Assembly: GCF_000246945.1 (NCBI RefSeq)
Contig: NZ_BAEX01000003.1
Location: 1-64,000, forward strand
From: Myroides injenensis M09-0166
GTDB lineage: Bacteria > Bacteroidota > Bacteroidia > Flavobacteriales > Flavobacteriaceae
Length of the DNA stretch: 64,000 nucleotides
Direction: 5' to 3'
Positions 37,301-45,982 of the stretch are shown one piece after another. Positions within the stretch are counted from its first letter, which is position 1; each line of letters opens with the position of its first letter. The notes under the pieces were generated by a model, which was not told the origin of the DNA, did not search any database, and was given only the letters and a program-made list of their open reading frames with translations. A program made the translations under genes and the position numbers.

Positions 37301-38651
37301 TTTGAGGATTAAGATTTGGATTAATAAGCAATTCTTTTTCAGGATAAGGAAATAGAGCATGTTTGTCTTGCCAATTAGGTTTTGATGTTTTTAAAAGTGA
37401 GAGTTTGTTATTTCTTTTTAGATCAAAAAAACGTCTACCGTGTTCAAGAAAGAATTCTTTTTGCCCCTCTGAAAGCATCGCAAGAATAGTTTGCTCTTTT
37501 GTTAGAGTATCAGGTAATTTTGCTAAACCTGCCCTTTGTCTAATAGTGTTTATATATCCAATGGCTTGTTTTTCTTTATTTTGATAAATAAGTGCTTCTG
37601 CTAAAATAAAAAAAGCTTCTTCTATTCTAAATATTACAGAACACTCATCTGGATTATCAAGTCTGTTTTTATATTTATAAGCAAAAAGATTTCCTGTTGG
37701 ATCGTGAGTTGCAATCCAATTAATTTTTCTTTGGTCAATTGAGTCGTAAGTGTTAAATAAGGTAGGACTTAGTGCTGTAGATGGTTGGGTTACAAAAATT
37801 ATATAGGTTCCCGCTTCATATGTTGGTGCAGTATTAGAACTATTGCTTAATTGCCAAATCGTGCTAGTCGCAGTTTTTTTAAAAACTTTTAAAACATTAC
37901 TCTCTAGAGCATAGAAGGGATTATTTAAAAGTTCATTAGCATAGAACTCTGCTTTATCATATTGTTTTGTTAGTAGATAGTTTTTTGCTAGTAACAATTG
38001 TGCTACTGCTTTGTTTGGATAGTATTTATCCGGTGAACGATATGTAGTAGAGAGTATATTTTCTGCACTAAGTAAATCTTTTTCAATATTTTGATAAACT
38101 TGTAAAACAGGTGTTTTTTTTATAAAAGTATTTTCTTTATAATTAGTTGATTCAGTATAGGGGATATCTCCAAATATTTGAGCTAAAGCTTGATAATACA
38201 AAGCCCTTAGTATATAAACCTCGCTAATTAATTGTTTTTTATCTTTTTCGTCAATTCCTTGAGATTCTTGAACACCTTTTATAAAAGAATTAATTGCATA
38301 TATATGTGAATAAGAGGTGTTCCATAGATTTGAAATTGTATATCTTGTAGGGTCAAGCATATTGTGATAAATAAGAAAATTTTCAGAAGTAGAAGTACTT
38401 ACAAGACTTTTTAATTCATCGGTATATAACCCTAGAACAGCTCCAATTCCCTGTTGATTTCCAGAAAATAAAGAAGATTCTCTTAAATTTATATATAGAT
38501 TAGAAAGTGCAGATAGGGCAGTACGTTTATCTTTAAAAGCATTTTCAGTATTTATTTGATCTGAAGGTAAATCTATTTCAATCATTTTTTCGCACGACGA
38601 TAGTAGTATTATAAGTAAAAAAAGTAAAAATATATTATATGAATTTTTCAT
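37290..38651 (-). CDS. SusD/RagB-family lipoprotein
   Basis: The 453-aa protein has a lipoprotein signal (LLIILLSSCEKMIEI, Cys at about residue 20), TPR-like segments (about 75-160) and the family C-terminal region with EEAFFILAEALIYQNKEKQAI and FFLEHGRRFFDLKRN. It caps the SusC barrel encoded 11 bases upstream, and its last codons overlap the start of the peptidase gene, giving a tight SusC-SusD-peptidase operon. Typical length and layout, no defects. Confidence 0.92.
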   Translation of the reverse strand: MKNSYNIFLLFLLIILLSSCEKMIEIDLPSDQINTENAFKDKRTALSALSNLYINLRESSLFSGNQQGIGAVLGLYTDELKSLVSTSTSENFLIYHNMLDPTRYTISNLWNTSYSHIYAINSFIKGVQESQGIDEKDKKQLISEVYILRALYYQALAQIFGDIPYTESTNYKENTFIKKTPVLQVYQNIEKDLLSAENILSTTYRSPDKYYPNKAVAQLLLAKNYLLTKQYDKAEFYANELLNNPFYALESNVLKVFKKTATSTIWQLSNSSNTAPTYEAGTYIIFVTQPSTALSPTLFNTYDSIDQRKINWIATHDPTGNLFAYKYKNRLDNPDECSVIFRIEEAFFILAEALIYQNKEKQAIGYINTIRQRAGLAKLPDTLTKEQTILAMLSEGQKEFFLEHGRRFFDLKRNNKLSLLKTSKPNWQDKHALFPYPEKELLINPNLNPQNEY

Positions 38652-38662
38652 GACAGTTTGAT

Positions 38663-41600
38663 TTAAAAAGTTAGTTGCACACCAAAGGCGTAAGTTTTCA
38701 GAGGTGGTAAATAAGTAGATAAATTGTTTTCAGGGTCTAAACCATAGTAGTTAGTAATTGTCCAAAGATTTTGACCTTGAAAATATAGACGAAGTGATTC
38801 TATTTTTACTTTAGGGATTTTGAGTAAGTAGGATAAAGAAATATTTTTGAGTCTGATATAAGAAGCGTCTCCAATAGTGGCATTACTAGATCTGAAAAAA
38901 TTTAAATTATTATTCATTTGTGTATTATACCCCGCTGAAACATAGCCATAGGCACTATTGGGATTAGTTGTGGACCAACTATTTAGAACTTCTATAGGCT
39001 GGTTGTTAATAGAACCAGGTGTGTTTAGGTTATAATTATGATTAAAGTTAGTTTGTTTTACAAACTGAAATAAAAAATCTAGACTTAAATTTTTGTATGT
39101 TAATGTGTTTTGTATACCTCCATGATACTCTGTTTTTATTTCTTTAATAATTTGCTTATCTGCAGAGGTTATTTTACCATCATTATTGTAATCAGTAAAT
39201 TTGTAATGTCCTGTTTCAGGATCAATACCTTCAAAATTATAAAGTTTGTTAACCCTAGTGCTCTTGCCTACAATAAATGTATTAGCATAGGTAGAGCCTT
39301 CTAAATTTGGAAAAGAAAGTAAGGTGTTTTTAGGGAAAGAAATATTAAAGTTTGTTAACCAAAAAAAATCTTTTGTTTTTATGTTCTCTAAGTTTAGAGT
39401 AAACTCCCAACCTTTGTTCTCTACTGTAGCTGGAAGGTTATCTTGTATTGATGAAAAACCTGTTGTTCCAGGAAGAGGTACTCCTACAAGTTGATTTGAA
39501 GAAGTATTTCTATAATAGGCAATGTCAAAATTTATTCGGTCTTTTATTATTGAGAGTTCTAAGGCTACTTCAAGTTTTTTAGTTTTCTCCCAACTAAAGT
39601 TTGGATTATGCAATCTTGATGGTGATAGGCCAGATATATCATCGTATTTATTAGGATTTAATGTATAAGTATCTAAATATTGATAGTCTCCTATATTGTC
39701 ATTCCCCGAAGTTCCATAACTAGCTCTTAATTTTCCAAAGTTTAACCAAGAAGAATCTTTAAAAAAATTTTCTTCTGAGAAAATCCAAGCTCCTCCAACT
39801 GCAGCAAAATTTCCAAATTTATGATTATCACCAAAACGAGATGAACCATCTCTTCTTGCTGTTAAATTTATAATATATTTACTATTTAAATTTAAGTTTA
39901 TTCTTGTAAAAAGTGCAGCATATTTATACTGAAGATTTGCTGATTGGCTAATTCCTCTTAGTTTAGCTGCAGCTATATTTGAAATAAATTCTTCACTTTG
40001 AAAACCAGTACCAGAAATATGCAATGCACTTGTTTTATTCTCTTGGTATGTCATACCTAGTAATGTATTTATTGATAGCTGACCTATTTTTGTTACATAG
40101 TTTATTTGTGGCTCAAGTATGTAAGACTTATTATCTCGGAAAGTATTTTCAGCTTTGGATTGCTCAGATGTATAATTCTTTTCCGGATTGTAAATAGTAT
40201 ATGGAGTTAATTTTTTCTCTTCAACATTATTTCTGTTGAAACCTGCGTTAAGTTTTAAATATAAATTTTTAGTTAATTCGTAATTTAAATTGGCATTTAA
40301 CACAAGATTGTTGTTATCATTTTGATAAGTTTCATGCATACTAGCTACGGGGTTTATATCTCCTGGGAAATTCCAATTTAAGCTTCCGTCATCATTGTAT
40401 AAACTTGGAGCATTTGGTGCTAGAGTAAGCGCATTTTTAGTTAAATCAGTCGCAATAAGATTGTTGTTTTGCAAAGAGTAATTAGTAGAAGATGTTAATT
40501 GAAATTTTCCATCTTTACTGCTATGATTAACATTTAAAAGAAAATTATTTCTTTTATAACCTTTATCTGTTGGAAACACTGTTGTTTGAGTGCCTTGAGC
40601 AGCCGAAATTAGAAAATGAGTCGTTTCGCTACCTCCGCTAACAGATAATTGTATATTTTGATTTTGAGCTGTACCGCCAATTAACTCTTTTTGCCAGTCA
40701 GTATATCTGTTCCTTTCCCACTTCCCATTTAAATCTAATGCATGTTCAGGATAAGTAGTGATACCATCATTTAAAAATGCTTCATCTCTCATTTTGTTAA
40801 ATTGCTCTGTATTTAAAAGTTTCATTTTTCTTGCTACTTTACTAAAAGAAGTGGAAGAAGATAAAGTAAAAGAAAGCTTATCAGATTTATTTTTTTTGGT
40901 TGTTATAAGTACAACACCATTTGCCCCACGTGATCCATATATAGCAGTTGCATCAGCATCTTTTAAGATTTCTATACTTTCTATATCTGAAGGATTTATT
41001 GCATTTAAAAGATTTGTTTCGTTAAACGGGAGTATACTGGCAGCTAATGTTGAATTAACTAAATTGCTGTTAGGTATAATTACTCCATCAATTATGTATA
41101 AGGGAGCATTAGCATTCATGCTACCAATGCCACCATAAAACCTTAAACTATTTCTACCTCTAATTTGTATGTCAAAGCCACCACCAGGCACGCCTGTGTT
41201 TTGAGTTATATTAACCCCAGTCATTCTTCCTTGTATGGCTTGCAAAGGATTAATAACTGGTTGTAATTCGATATCTTTAGCTGTCACTCTTGCGATGCTT
41301 CCTGTTCGCTCTCGATCCTTTACTGTATAATACCCTGCATTGACCACAATTTCATCTAAGGAAGAGCTATCCTCTAACATTGTTATATTTATAATAGGTT
41401 CACCTTGGTATTGCACTGTTTTTTCTTTGTAGCCGATCATTGAAAATACAATGGTATCTCCTATATTTACACTTAAGGAATATCTTCCTTGCATATCTGT
41501 TATTGTTCCACTGTTAGTGTCTTTTATCTTAACTATTACTCCTGCAAGTGGACCTTGACTGTCTTTGGTTACTCCACTTAGTTTAGATTGCTGTTGTAAG

Positions 41601-41707
41601 AGTTGAGGTTCTGTATTGTTTAATACGGCATAGGTAGGATAGATGTTTAAAAAGCTTAAACACAGTACTATCCTATAACCAATAAAAATTGATTTTTTAG
41701 TTTTCAT
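38663..41707 (-). CDS. SusC/RagA-family TonB-dependent outer-membrane receptor
   Basis: The 1014-aa protein has a signal peptide, a carboxypeptidase-D-regulatory-like domain (about 40-125; LSGVTKDSQGPLAGVIVKI), a plug (about 130-275; ITQNTGVPGGGFDIQIRGR, ATAIYGSRGANGVVLITTKK) and a long barrel ending TYAFGVQLTF. No STN domain, so unlike the 28694 receptor it is not expected to signal to a sigma factor. It works with the SusD partner downstream, probably importing peptides as suggested by the S9 peptidase in the operon. Full length. Confidence 0.93.
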   Translation of the reverse strand: MKTKKSIFIGYRIVLCLSFLNIYPTYAVLNNTEPQLLQQQSKLSGVTKDSQGPLAGVIVKIKDTNSGTITDMQGRYSLSVNIGDTIVFSMIGYKEKTVQYQGEPIINITMLEDSSSLDEIVVNAGYYTVKDRERTGSIARVTAKDIELQPVINPLQAIQGRMTGVNITQNTGVPGGGFDIQIRGRNSLRFYGGIGSMNANAPLYIIDGVIIPNSNLVNSTLAASILPFNETNLLNAINPSDIESIEILKDADATAIYGSRGANGVVLITTKKNKSDKLSFTLSSSTSFSKVARKMKLLNTEQFNKMRDEAFLNDGITTYPEHALDLNGKWERNRYTDWQKELIGGTAQNQNIQLSVSGGSETTHFLISAAQGTQTTVFPTDKGYKRNNFLLNVNHSSKDGKFQLTSSTNYSLQNNNLIATDLTKNALTLAPNAPSLYNDDGSLNWNFPGDINPVASMHETYQNDNNNLVLNANLNYELTKNLYLKLNAGFNRNNVEEKKLTPYTIYNPEKNYTSEQSKAENTFRDNKSYILEPQINYVTKIGQLSINTLLGMTYQENKTSALHISGTGFQSEEFISNIAAAKLRGISQSANLQYKYAALFTRINLNLNSKYIINLTARRDGSSRFGDNHKFGNFAAVGGAWIFSEENFFKDSSWLNFGKLRASYGTSGNDNIGDYQYLDTYTLNPNKYDDISGLSPSRLHNPNFSWEKTKKLEVALELSIIKDRINFDIAYYRNTSSNQLVGVPLPGTTGFSSIQDNLPATVENKGWEFTLNLENIKTKDFFWLTNFNISFPKNTLLSFPNLEGSTYANTFIVGKSTRVNKLYNFEGIDPETGHYKFTDYNNDGKITSADKQIIKEIKTEYHGGIQNTLTYKNLSLDFLFQFVKQTNFNHNYNLNTPGSINNQPIEVLNSWSTTNPNSAYGYVSAGYNTQMNNNLNFFRSSNATIGDASYIRLKNISLSYLLKIPKVKIESLRLYFQGQNLWTITNYYGLDPENNLSTYLPPLKTYAFGVQLTF

Positions 41708-42549
41708 AATTATAATAGTTGATTTTAATACAATAGGATTAAATCATTAAGATTGTTATTGCCGTAGTACTATAAAGCCTACTGTATTATTGGGTTAGTT
41801 AATTTATTAAAGAGGTTAATGTAGCTACCTCCAAAGCTCTTAAGCATGTCTCCCAAAATGCTAACAGAGCATGGAGATAGCCTAAAGGACGCTATAGCAT
41901 TCCCAAAATCCCTTTGAAATATGCTTGTGTGTTGTGCTTTGTCTTTTTACTAACATTTCATCACGATTTAACCAACCTTATTCAAGTAGAACCCTAAATC
42001 TACTTTTGGTGTTGTAAAAAGACTTTTTTCTCATAATTAAATAGTTTTTAGTTAAGGTTAATAAACAGTACAGTGAATCCTTTTTTATAGGTTTTTTTAT
42101 TTAATGCCTTGTATTTGTGGTGGTTGTTGTTTTGTTGCTTATCGAAAAACAAGGCAATAGTTATCTTAGGCATCTTTAAAAGTGTGTTTTTTAAAGTGCA
42201 TTAATTTTGATTAATAAATTTTTTGTTGAATCTCTTTTTTAAAGAGTTTGGAAAACTATTTTACTAGCCTGATAAAACTAATGGTTTAGGTTTTCTATGC
42301 ATGATAATGATATTTTTAGTTTTGTGTTTGTTTAGTTTAAGACCATTACCTATTATAGTGTTTTACCTGTAATAGGTAATGGTATATAAGGTTACCGCGT
42401 ATCTTAATATCCCATTAAGTTATACGTCAAAAAGATAAATAGTCTAAAACTTGGTTAGTAGCGCTAACTAATCAATTTCATCAAATATTATAAATGGATG
42501 AAGGATCGCTACTTTTTTGTAATTAGGAAAGAAAAGGGAAAAATTCAGG
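41708..42549. other. Gene-free region upstream of the minus-strand SusC gene
   Basis: Presumably holds the minus-strand SusC promoter and 5' leader, but no exact TAnnTTTG element is visible close to the start. A pair of short imperfect repeats built on ATTTTGGGA occurs at about 41852-41925. A perfect 14-bp hairpin lies at 42342-42383. No coding frame convinces. Confidence 0.4.
42342..42383. terminator. Perfect 14-bp hairpin
   Basis: ACCATTACCTATTA (42342-42355) pairs without mismatch with TAATAGGTAATGGT (42370-42383) around a 14-nt loop. No T-run follows on either strand and no gene ends nearby, so it may be part of an RNA or a dyad site rather than a terminator. Confidence 0.5.
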
Positions 42550-42663
42550 ATGCTTAACTTACTTAAATTTGCCATAATTACTCTATCAAGTTTATTGTTT
42601 CATATAAGTTTAGTTGGTTTAGTTTGGTTAATAATTGTTTTTGGTTTAATAAATAATAATTGA
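42550..42663 (+). CDS. Possible 37-aa single-span membrane peptide
   Basis: ATG 42550 to TGA 42661-42663 encodes a short peptide starting MLNLLKFAIITLSSLLFH and ending LIIVFGLINNN, almost entirely hydrophobic with one basic residue near the start. A hairpin (42670-42686) and a terminator-like hairpin (42701-42735) follow at once, as for an independent short transcript. Size and composition recall type I toxins or small stress peptides, but there is no family match I can name and the frame could be chance in AT-rich DNA. Confidence 0.35.
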   Translation: MLNLLKFAIITLSSLLFHISLVGLVWLIIVFGLINNN

Positions 42664-42700
42664 AAAATTTCGAATGAATCATTCGATAAGTCCTTTAAGG

Positions 42701-42735
42701 AAAAGGCTTTGTGTTTTAATACAAAAGACCTTTTT
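42701..42735 (+). terminator. Terminator-like hairpin after the small peptide frame
   Basis: AAAAGGCTTTGT (42701-42712) pairs with ACAAAAGACCTTTT (42721-42734), two single-base bulges, with a T-run at 42731-42735. A smaller hairpin TCGAATG/CATTCGA sits just upstream at 42670-42686. Together they could end a short transcript from 42550. Confidence 0.5.
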
Positions 42736-42737
42736 AT

Positions 42738-42780
42738 AATCTCTTAAAGCCTAATTGGGAGACGGCTAGAATAAGAGATT
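42738..42780. other. Two-part stem-loop
   Basis: AATCTCTT (42738-42745) pairs with AAGAGATT (42773-42780), and inside it AGCC (42748-42751) pairs with GGCT (42764-42767). It forms part of a chain of structured segments between 42.5 and 43.4 kb. Confidence 0.4.
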
Positions 42781-42832
42781 GAAAATATGTGTTAAGCATA
42801 GAATGTTAAGTTCTAATGCTTTTGTTTTCTTG

Positions 42833-42862
42833 GATAGTCTAGTAAAAAATTACTAGACTATC
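42833..42862. terminator. Perfect 13-bp hairpin
   Basis: GATAGTCTAGTAA (42833-42845) pairs exactly with TTACTAGACTATC (42850-42862) around an AAAA loop, followed by TCATTTTG. It could terminate transcripts from either strand, though no gene ends here except an implausible 62-codon minus-strand frame starting beyond it. Confidence 0.5.
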
Positions 42863-43135
42863 TCATTTTGTCATCTTTTACCTAAAATATTCTTCACTTT
42901 ATGGTTTTGTCCTTGCAAAACAATAAGAAAGGATTTACTTTTAGAGTGCGAATCTTTAAAGAAAAATCCATCTTAATGAAAAACACTTGTGTTTTTAAGT
43001 TAAGATAACCCGGTAATGAGTTAGGGCGTAGCTCCTTTCTCATCACTTTATTTGTATGAGCTATATTTAATTTTAACCTCACTACAATTACTTTTTCTTT
43101 AAAAGAATCGTATTAGCGATGGTATGAAATAAAAA

Positions 43136-43162
43136 ATCGCTCATATTGATTATATGAACGAT
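43136..43162. other. Stem-loop upstream of the candidate RNA
   Basis: ATCGCTCATAT (43136-43146) pairs with ATATGAACGAT (43152-43162) with one internal mismatch. It lies 40 bases before the candidate structured RNA and might belong to the promoter or leader of that transcript. Role unknown. Confidence 0.35.
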
Positions 43163-43201
43163 GTTTCTAATGAGTATAATTGAATCCTTGTAAAAAGCAA
43201 G

Positions 43202-43291
43202 GAGCGGCTATATACTTTCAAGCCAAAGGGGTCCTAAACCCTCCGAGAGCTAAAAGCTCAGTGCAGTTGAAAATATACGTGAGTGCCGCTC
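43202..43291 (+). ncRNA. Candidate structured non-coding RNA
   Basis: Four nested helices fold this 90-base segment. P1 is GAGCGGC (43202-43208) with GCCGCTC (43285-43291). P2 is TATACTTTCAA (43211-43221) with TTGAAAATATA (43267-43277), one mismatch. Inside are two short hairpins, GGG/CCC (43228-43230 with 43239-43241) and GAGC/GCTC (43247-43250 with 43256-43259, UAAAA loop). The single-stranded parts are locally GC-rich in otherwise AT-rich surroundings, a usual sign of a functional RNA. No frame is coding. It precedes an XRE regulator by about 215 bases and is followed by a hairpin (43294-43324). I cannot match it to a riboswitch, ribozyme or other known class from memory. Confidence 0.55.
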
Positions 43292-43293
43292 AC

Positions 43294-43324
43294 ATGCAAA
43301 TACAAAAGTAAAACTTTTTTGCAT
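43294..43324 (+). terminator. Hairpin directly after the candidate RNA
   Basis: ATGCAAA (43294-43300) pairs with TTTGCAT (43318-43324); an inner AAAAGT/ACTTTT extends it. A run of six T lies in the 3' arm. It could be the terminator of the candidate RNA. Bases 43325-43506 contain two more dyads, at 43339-43383 (imperfect, GTTATTCTCAT/ATGAGATAAC) and 43391-43409 (TTAAGCT/AGCTTAA), that may belong to the control region of the XRE gene. Confidence 0.45.
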
Positions 43325-43506
43325 GGAGGGACTACACGGTTATTCTCATCTGCTTTATTTAGGACTTTATGGCATGAGATAACATCGTTTTTAAGCTAAA
43401 AAAGCTTAATAGTCAATAATAATAAAACAAATATAGTAAAAATATTCATTAACACAAAATATATTTTTTAAAAGATGTTTTGTGTTTACTGTTTAAAATA
43501 AGTATT

Positions 43507-43980
43507 ATGTCTTATAAGAAAAATATTGGTGAAAAACTTAAAGCAAAGAGAGAAAGTTTAGGTTATAACAAATCTACTATAAAAAAGATAATTGGTGCGT
43601 CTTCATCAACTGTAGATAATATTGAAAATGGAACAGCTAAAGACATAGATTTTTATGTGAAATATGCTAAAGCTGTAGATTATAAATTGAGGGAGTTGAT
43701 GGATGTTGATATAACATCCATAGAATTAAGTAATGTTGAGATAAGAATTAAAACTAATCTTACAAAAAATATTAGAGAGTTAATAGATAGAAGTATTTTT
43801 GACAACTATAAATCATTAAATGATATAAGAGATCAACTACTATCTGATAAATTAATTAATAAGTCCGTAAAAGGAAGCGCTATATCTAATGTTTTAAATA
43901 ATTTAGTTAAAGAAAAAACACTTACTAAGAAAAAAATAGGAAATAATGTTCATTATAAATCTTATAATATAAGTAATTAA
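43507..43980 (+). CDS. XRE-family DNA-binding protein with C-terminal winged-helix-like part
   Basis: From ATG 43507 the protein has 157 aa. An upstream frame start at 43480 adds a Cys/Leu-rich tail with no helix-turn-helix. Residues 5-65 form a lambda-repressor-like helix-turn-helix (IGEKLKAKRESLGYNKSTIK, SSSTVDNIENGTA). Residues 85-155 look like a second, winged-helix-like unit (DIRDQLLSDKLINKSVKG, KKKIGNNVHY). It is followed 12 bases later by an unknown gene, forming a two-gene unit. Probably a repressor controlling that unit and maybe the element. Exact regulon unknown. Confidence 0.7.
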   Translation: MSYKKNIGEKLKAKRESLGYNKSTIKKIIGASSSTVDNIENGTAKDIDFYVKYAKAVDYKLRELMDVDITSIELSNVEIRIKTNLTKNIRELIDRSIFDNYKSLNDIRDQLLSDKLINKSVKGSAISNVLNNLVKEKTLTKKKIGNNVHYKSYNISN

Positions 43981-43992
43981 AAATTATAACAT

Positions 43993-44520
43993 ATGTATAA
44001 GTTATCAAACAATTTTAAAGATTTTGTAAAGAGTCATTTTTCTGACAATAAACAAGTTGGTGAAATTATATCTATTATAATAGCGCAAGATGCTAGTATT
44101 GCAAAATTAAAAGACTATTTATTAGATCATCCAAACGTGTTGGAATTAATAAAAATAGATGCTTTACAATACTTACTTTTATATGTAAATGATACCTTAA
44201 AAGATGACTGTATTACAAGTGAGGAATTAAATGATTTTTTAGCATTGAAAAGAATTTTTGATATTAAACAAGGTGACTTCTTTAAATATAAAGAGTTTGA
44301 GGTGCAGGAAATTCTGCAGCAACAATTCTTAAGAATGTATTCAGATCACTTTATTGATCAAAATGAAGCGATTACTCAGGTTAATCTTCAAATAATGTTT
44401 GATTTAAGTTTTGATGAGTTTGAAAAATTAAAAAAGCAAGAGGTTATACAAGCATTATTAAATGGAGCAGACCCAAAACACTTAGACATCTCCTCTTTAC
44501 CTAAAGGTTTTAAGCTTTAA
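43993..44520 (+). CDS. Unrecognised acidic helical protein paired with the XRE gene
   Basis: The 175-aa protein (MYKLSNNFKDFVKSHFSDNK... SSLPKGFKL) has no signal peptide or membrane span and is predicted mostly helical. A middle stretch, DDCITSEELNDFLALKRIFD then FKYKEFEVQEILQQQF and FIDQNEAITQVNLQIMFDLS, resembles the look of TerB-like helical folds, but I cannot claim the family. It follows the XRE gene by 12 bases and is almost certainly co-transcribed. Could be an effector held in check by the XRE protein, or a plain cargo protein. Function unknown. Confidence 0.6.
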   Translation: MYKLSNNFKDFVKSHFSDNKQVGEIISIIIAQDASIAKLKDYLLDHPNVLELIKIDALQYLLLYVNDTLKDDCITSEELNDFLALKRIFDIKQGDFFKYKEFEVQEILQQQFLRMYSDHFIDQNEAITQVNLQIMFDLSFDEFEKLKKQEVIQALLNGADPKHLDISSLPKGFKL

Positions 44521-44723
44521 AATACTTATAGTCATAAGTCTAACTATTCTCTTATTGTATAATAAAAATTATAGGGATGTTCGAAATTCTATGGTCTATT
44601 GGAAAATGAGTTTTATAAAAGTAGATAGATGATTTTATTGATTTAACTTAATCCTGTAATGTAAGTGAATCAACTAAGCTACTAACAATTTTGTAAGTCC
44701 TTTCTTTCTTATTCTTTGATAAA

Positions 44724-44731
44724 TATCTTTG
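44724..44731 (+). promoter_or_regulatory. Promoter -7 element of the VOC gene
   Basis: TATCTTTG matches TAnnTTTG and ends 21 bases before the ATG at 44753. No -33 element at the expected spacing stands out, so this is tentative. Confidence 0.4.
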
Positions 44732-44752
44732 AAGATATAAAAATAAAGGAAT

Positions 44753-45208
44753 ATGGATTTACAAAATAACATTATTGGTTTTCATCATGTATCTATTAAA
44801 GCAATAGACTTTGATAAAACTATCAAATTTTACAAAAATCTTGGTTTTGAAATTCTACACAGTTGGTCTTTGCCAGCTTTCAATTTACAAAAGTGTGTGA
44901 TGCTTTATAATAAAGCAATTAATTATTACCTGGAAGTATGTGATAAGGATGCCAATATGCCAACACAGGGAAGGAAAAGAAAACCAGATGATCAATACAT
45001 TGAAAATGCACTACTTCATATATGTTTTATAGTAAAAGATGCAGATCTTGCAAGAAAACAAGCACTTGCATGTGGTGCAAAAGACTTGAGCGGGCAACTA
45101 TTTGAGATAGATTTGACCAATGAAACCAAAACAGTTAAAGTGCGAAACACTCTTGTATATAGCCCAAATGGAGAAGTGATTGAATTCTTAGAGAAAGTTG
45201 ATTTTTAA
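44753..45208 (+). CDS. VOC (glyoxalase/bleomycin-resistance fold) family protein
   Basis: The 151-aa protein has the paired beta-alpha-beta-beta-beta modules of the vicinal-oxygen-chelate superfamily. Motifs seen are FHHVSIKAIDFDKTIKFYKNLGF (first part), LLHICFIVKDADLARKQALACG in the second half, and YSPNGEVIEFLEK at the end. Metal-binding His and Glu (HHVS, VIEF) are present. Members act on diverse small molecules, including lactoylglutathione and antibiotics; the substrate cannot be told. It ends exactly where the convergent HxlR regulator ends (no spacer), suggesting a linked pair. Confidence 0.83.
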   Translation: MDLQNNIIGFHHVSIKAIDFDKTIKFYKNLGFEILHSWSLPAFNLQKCVMLYNKAINYYLEVCDKDANMPTQGRKRKPDDQYIENALLHICFIVKDADLARKQALACGAKDLSGQLFEIDLTNETKTVKVRNTLVYSPNGEVIEFLEKVDF

Positions 45209-45532
45209 TTATTCTTGAAATTCGCAAAGCGCGGCTAAGACCTTCTCTAACTTTTTACCCTTACTGGTTAATGTATAAATAGAAGAGACTTTGTTTTTAT
45301 TTTTTAAAATTACCCCATCTTTTATTAATTCACCGAGTTGTTTAGAAAGTGTCCGATCACTTATCTCAGGTAAAAGAAGCTTAAACTCCGAATAGCTAGT
45401 TTCAGTTTTAAGCAATTTGAATAAAATTGAAAGTTTCCAGCGTCCACTAATTAATGATAAGGTTTTAAAAGCATTGCAAAATTCTTGTAATGCTTTTTCA
45501 TTTATAATATTAGTGGAGTTTTCTTTACGCAT
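45209..45532 (-). CDS. HxlR-family winged-helix transcriptional regulator
   Basis: The 107-aa protein matches the HxlR/MarR-like winged helix. Family features are LSLISGRWKLSILFKLL near residues 25-41, FKLLLPEISDRTLSKQLGEL as the recognition helix, LIKDGVILKN and a final YTLTSKGKKLEKVL. HxlR regulators usually control a nearby gene in response to reactive electrophiles or redox signals. Convergent with the VOC gene; the stops abut without a gap. Confidence 0.9.
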   Translation of the reverse strand: MRKENSTNIINEKALQEFCNAFKTLSLISGRWKLSILFKLLKTETSYSEFKLLLPEISDRTLSKQLGELIKDGVILKNKNKVSSIYTLTSKGKKLEKVLAALCEFQE

Positions 45533-45982
45533 AGATATTGTCTTTTACAGGGTTACAATTTTGTTGCTTATTGAATACAAAAAAATGTTTGATGGATTTA
45601 ATACGAAATTACAAATTTGAGCTTAATTAATAATAATTGAGTATTTCGTTTTGATTTGTGCCAATATCTTCAGAGTTTAGATAAGTAACTCAAACCACAT
45701 TCTTCAAAGTAATAGTTCTGTCAAAGACAAAGTAAATGATAGATTAAAAACTACCTATTAATAGAATTAGTTTATAGCTATTCTTACTATAGAGGCTTTG
45801 TATATTATTTAAAAAAATAAAAAGTAATAATTATAAATGAGCAACTGCACCACCTAGCAATTATCTATTTTACAATAAAAGGTTGTTTTTTCAGCCTTAT
45901 CATAACAAATAAAGCCTTGGTAGGACTATTTTATTTTCACAGTTAAAAAAGTTATAGATTTTACCAATCTAATCTTACAGCT
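45533..45982. other. Region upstream of the mobilization genes, possible oriT
   Basis: No coding frame convinces. Origins of transfer usually lie next to mobA/mobB-like genes, so the 45790-45982 part is the most likely place for one here, but I see no diagnostic nick-site inverted repeat. The only local feature is a short stretch around 45839-45866 (GAGCAACTGCACCACCTAGC) that is less AT-rich than its surroundings. Confidence 0.3.

Noticed and set aside
42894-43082. 62-codon minus-strand frame
   Set aside because: No recognisable domain, lies in a hairpin-rich non-coding stretch and has no operon context.
43202-43291. A known riboswitch (c-di-GMP, ykkC/guanidine, FMN, SAM, cobalamin) or ribozyme
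   Set aside because: I compared the conserved core motifs I remember for these classes and found no convincing match, so it is listed only as an unclassified candidate.
45790-45982. Definite oriT next to mobA
   Set aside because: Position is right but no inverted repeat or nick-like motif could be recognised, so it is given only as a possibility.
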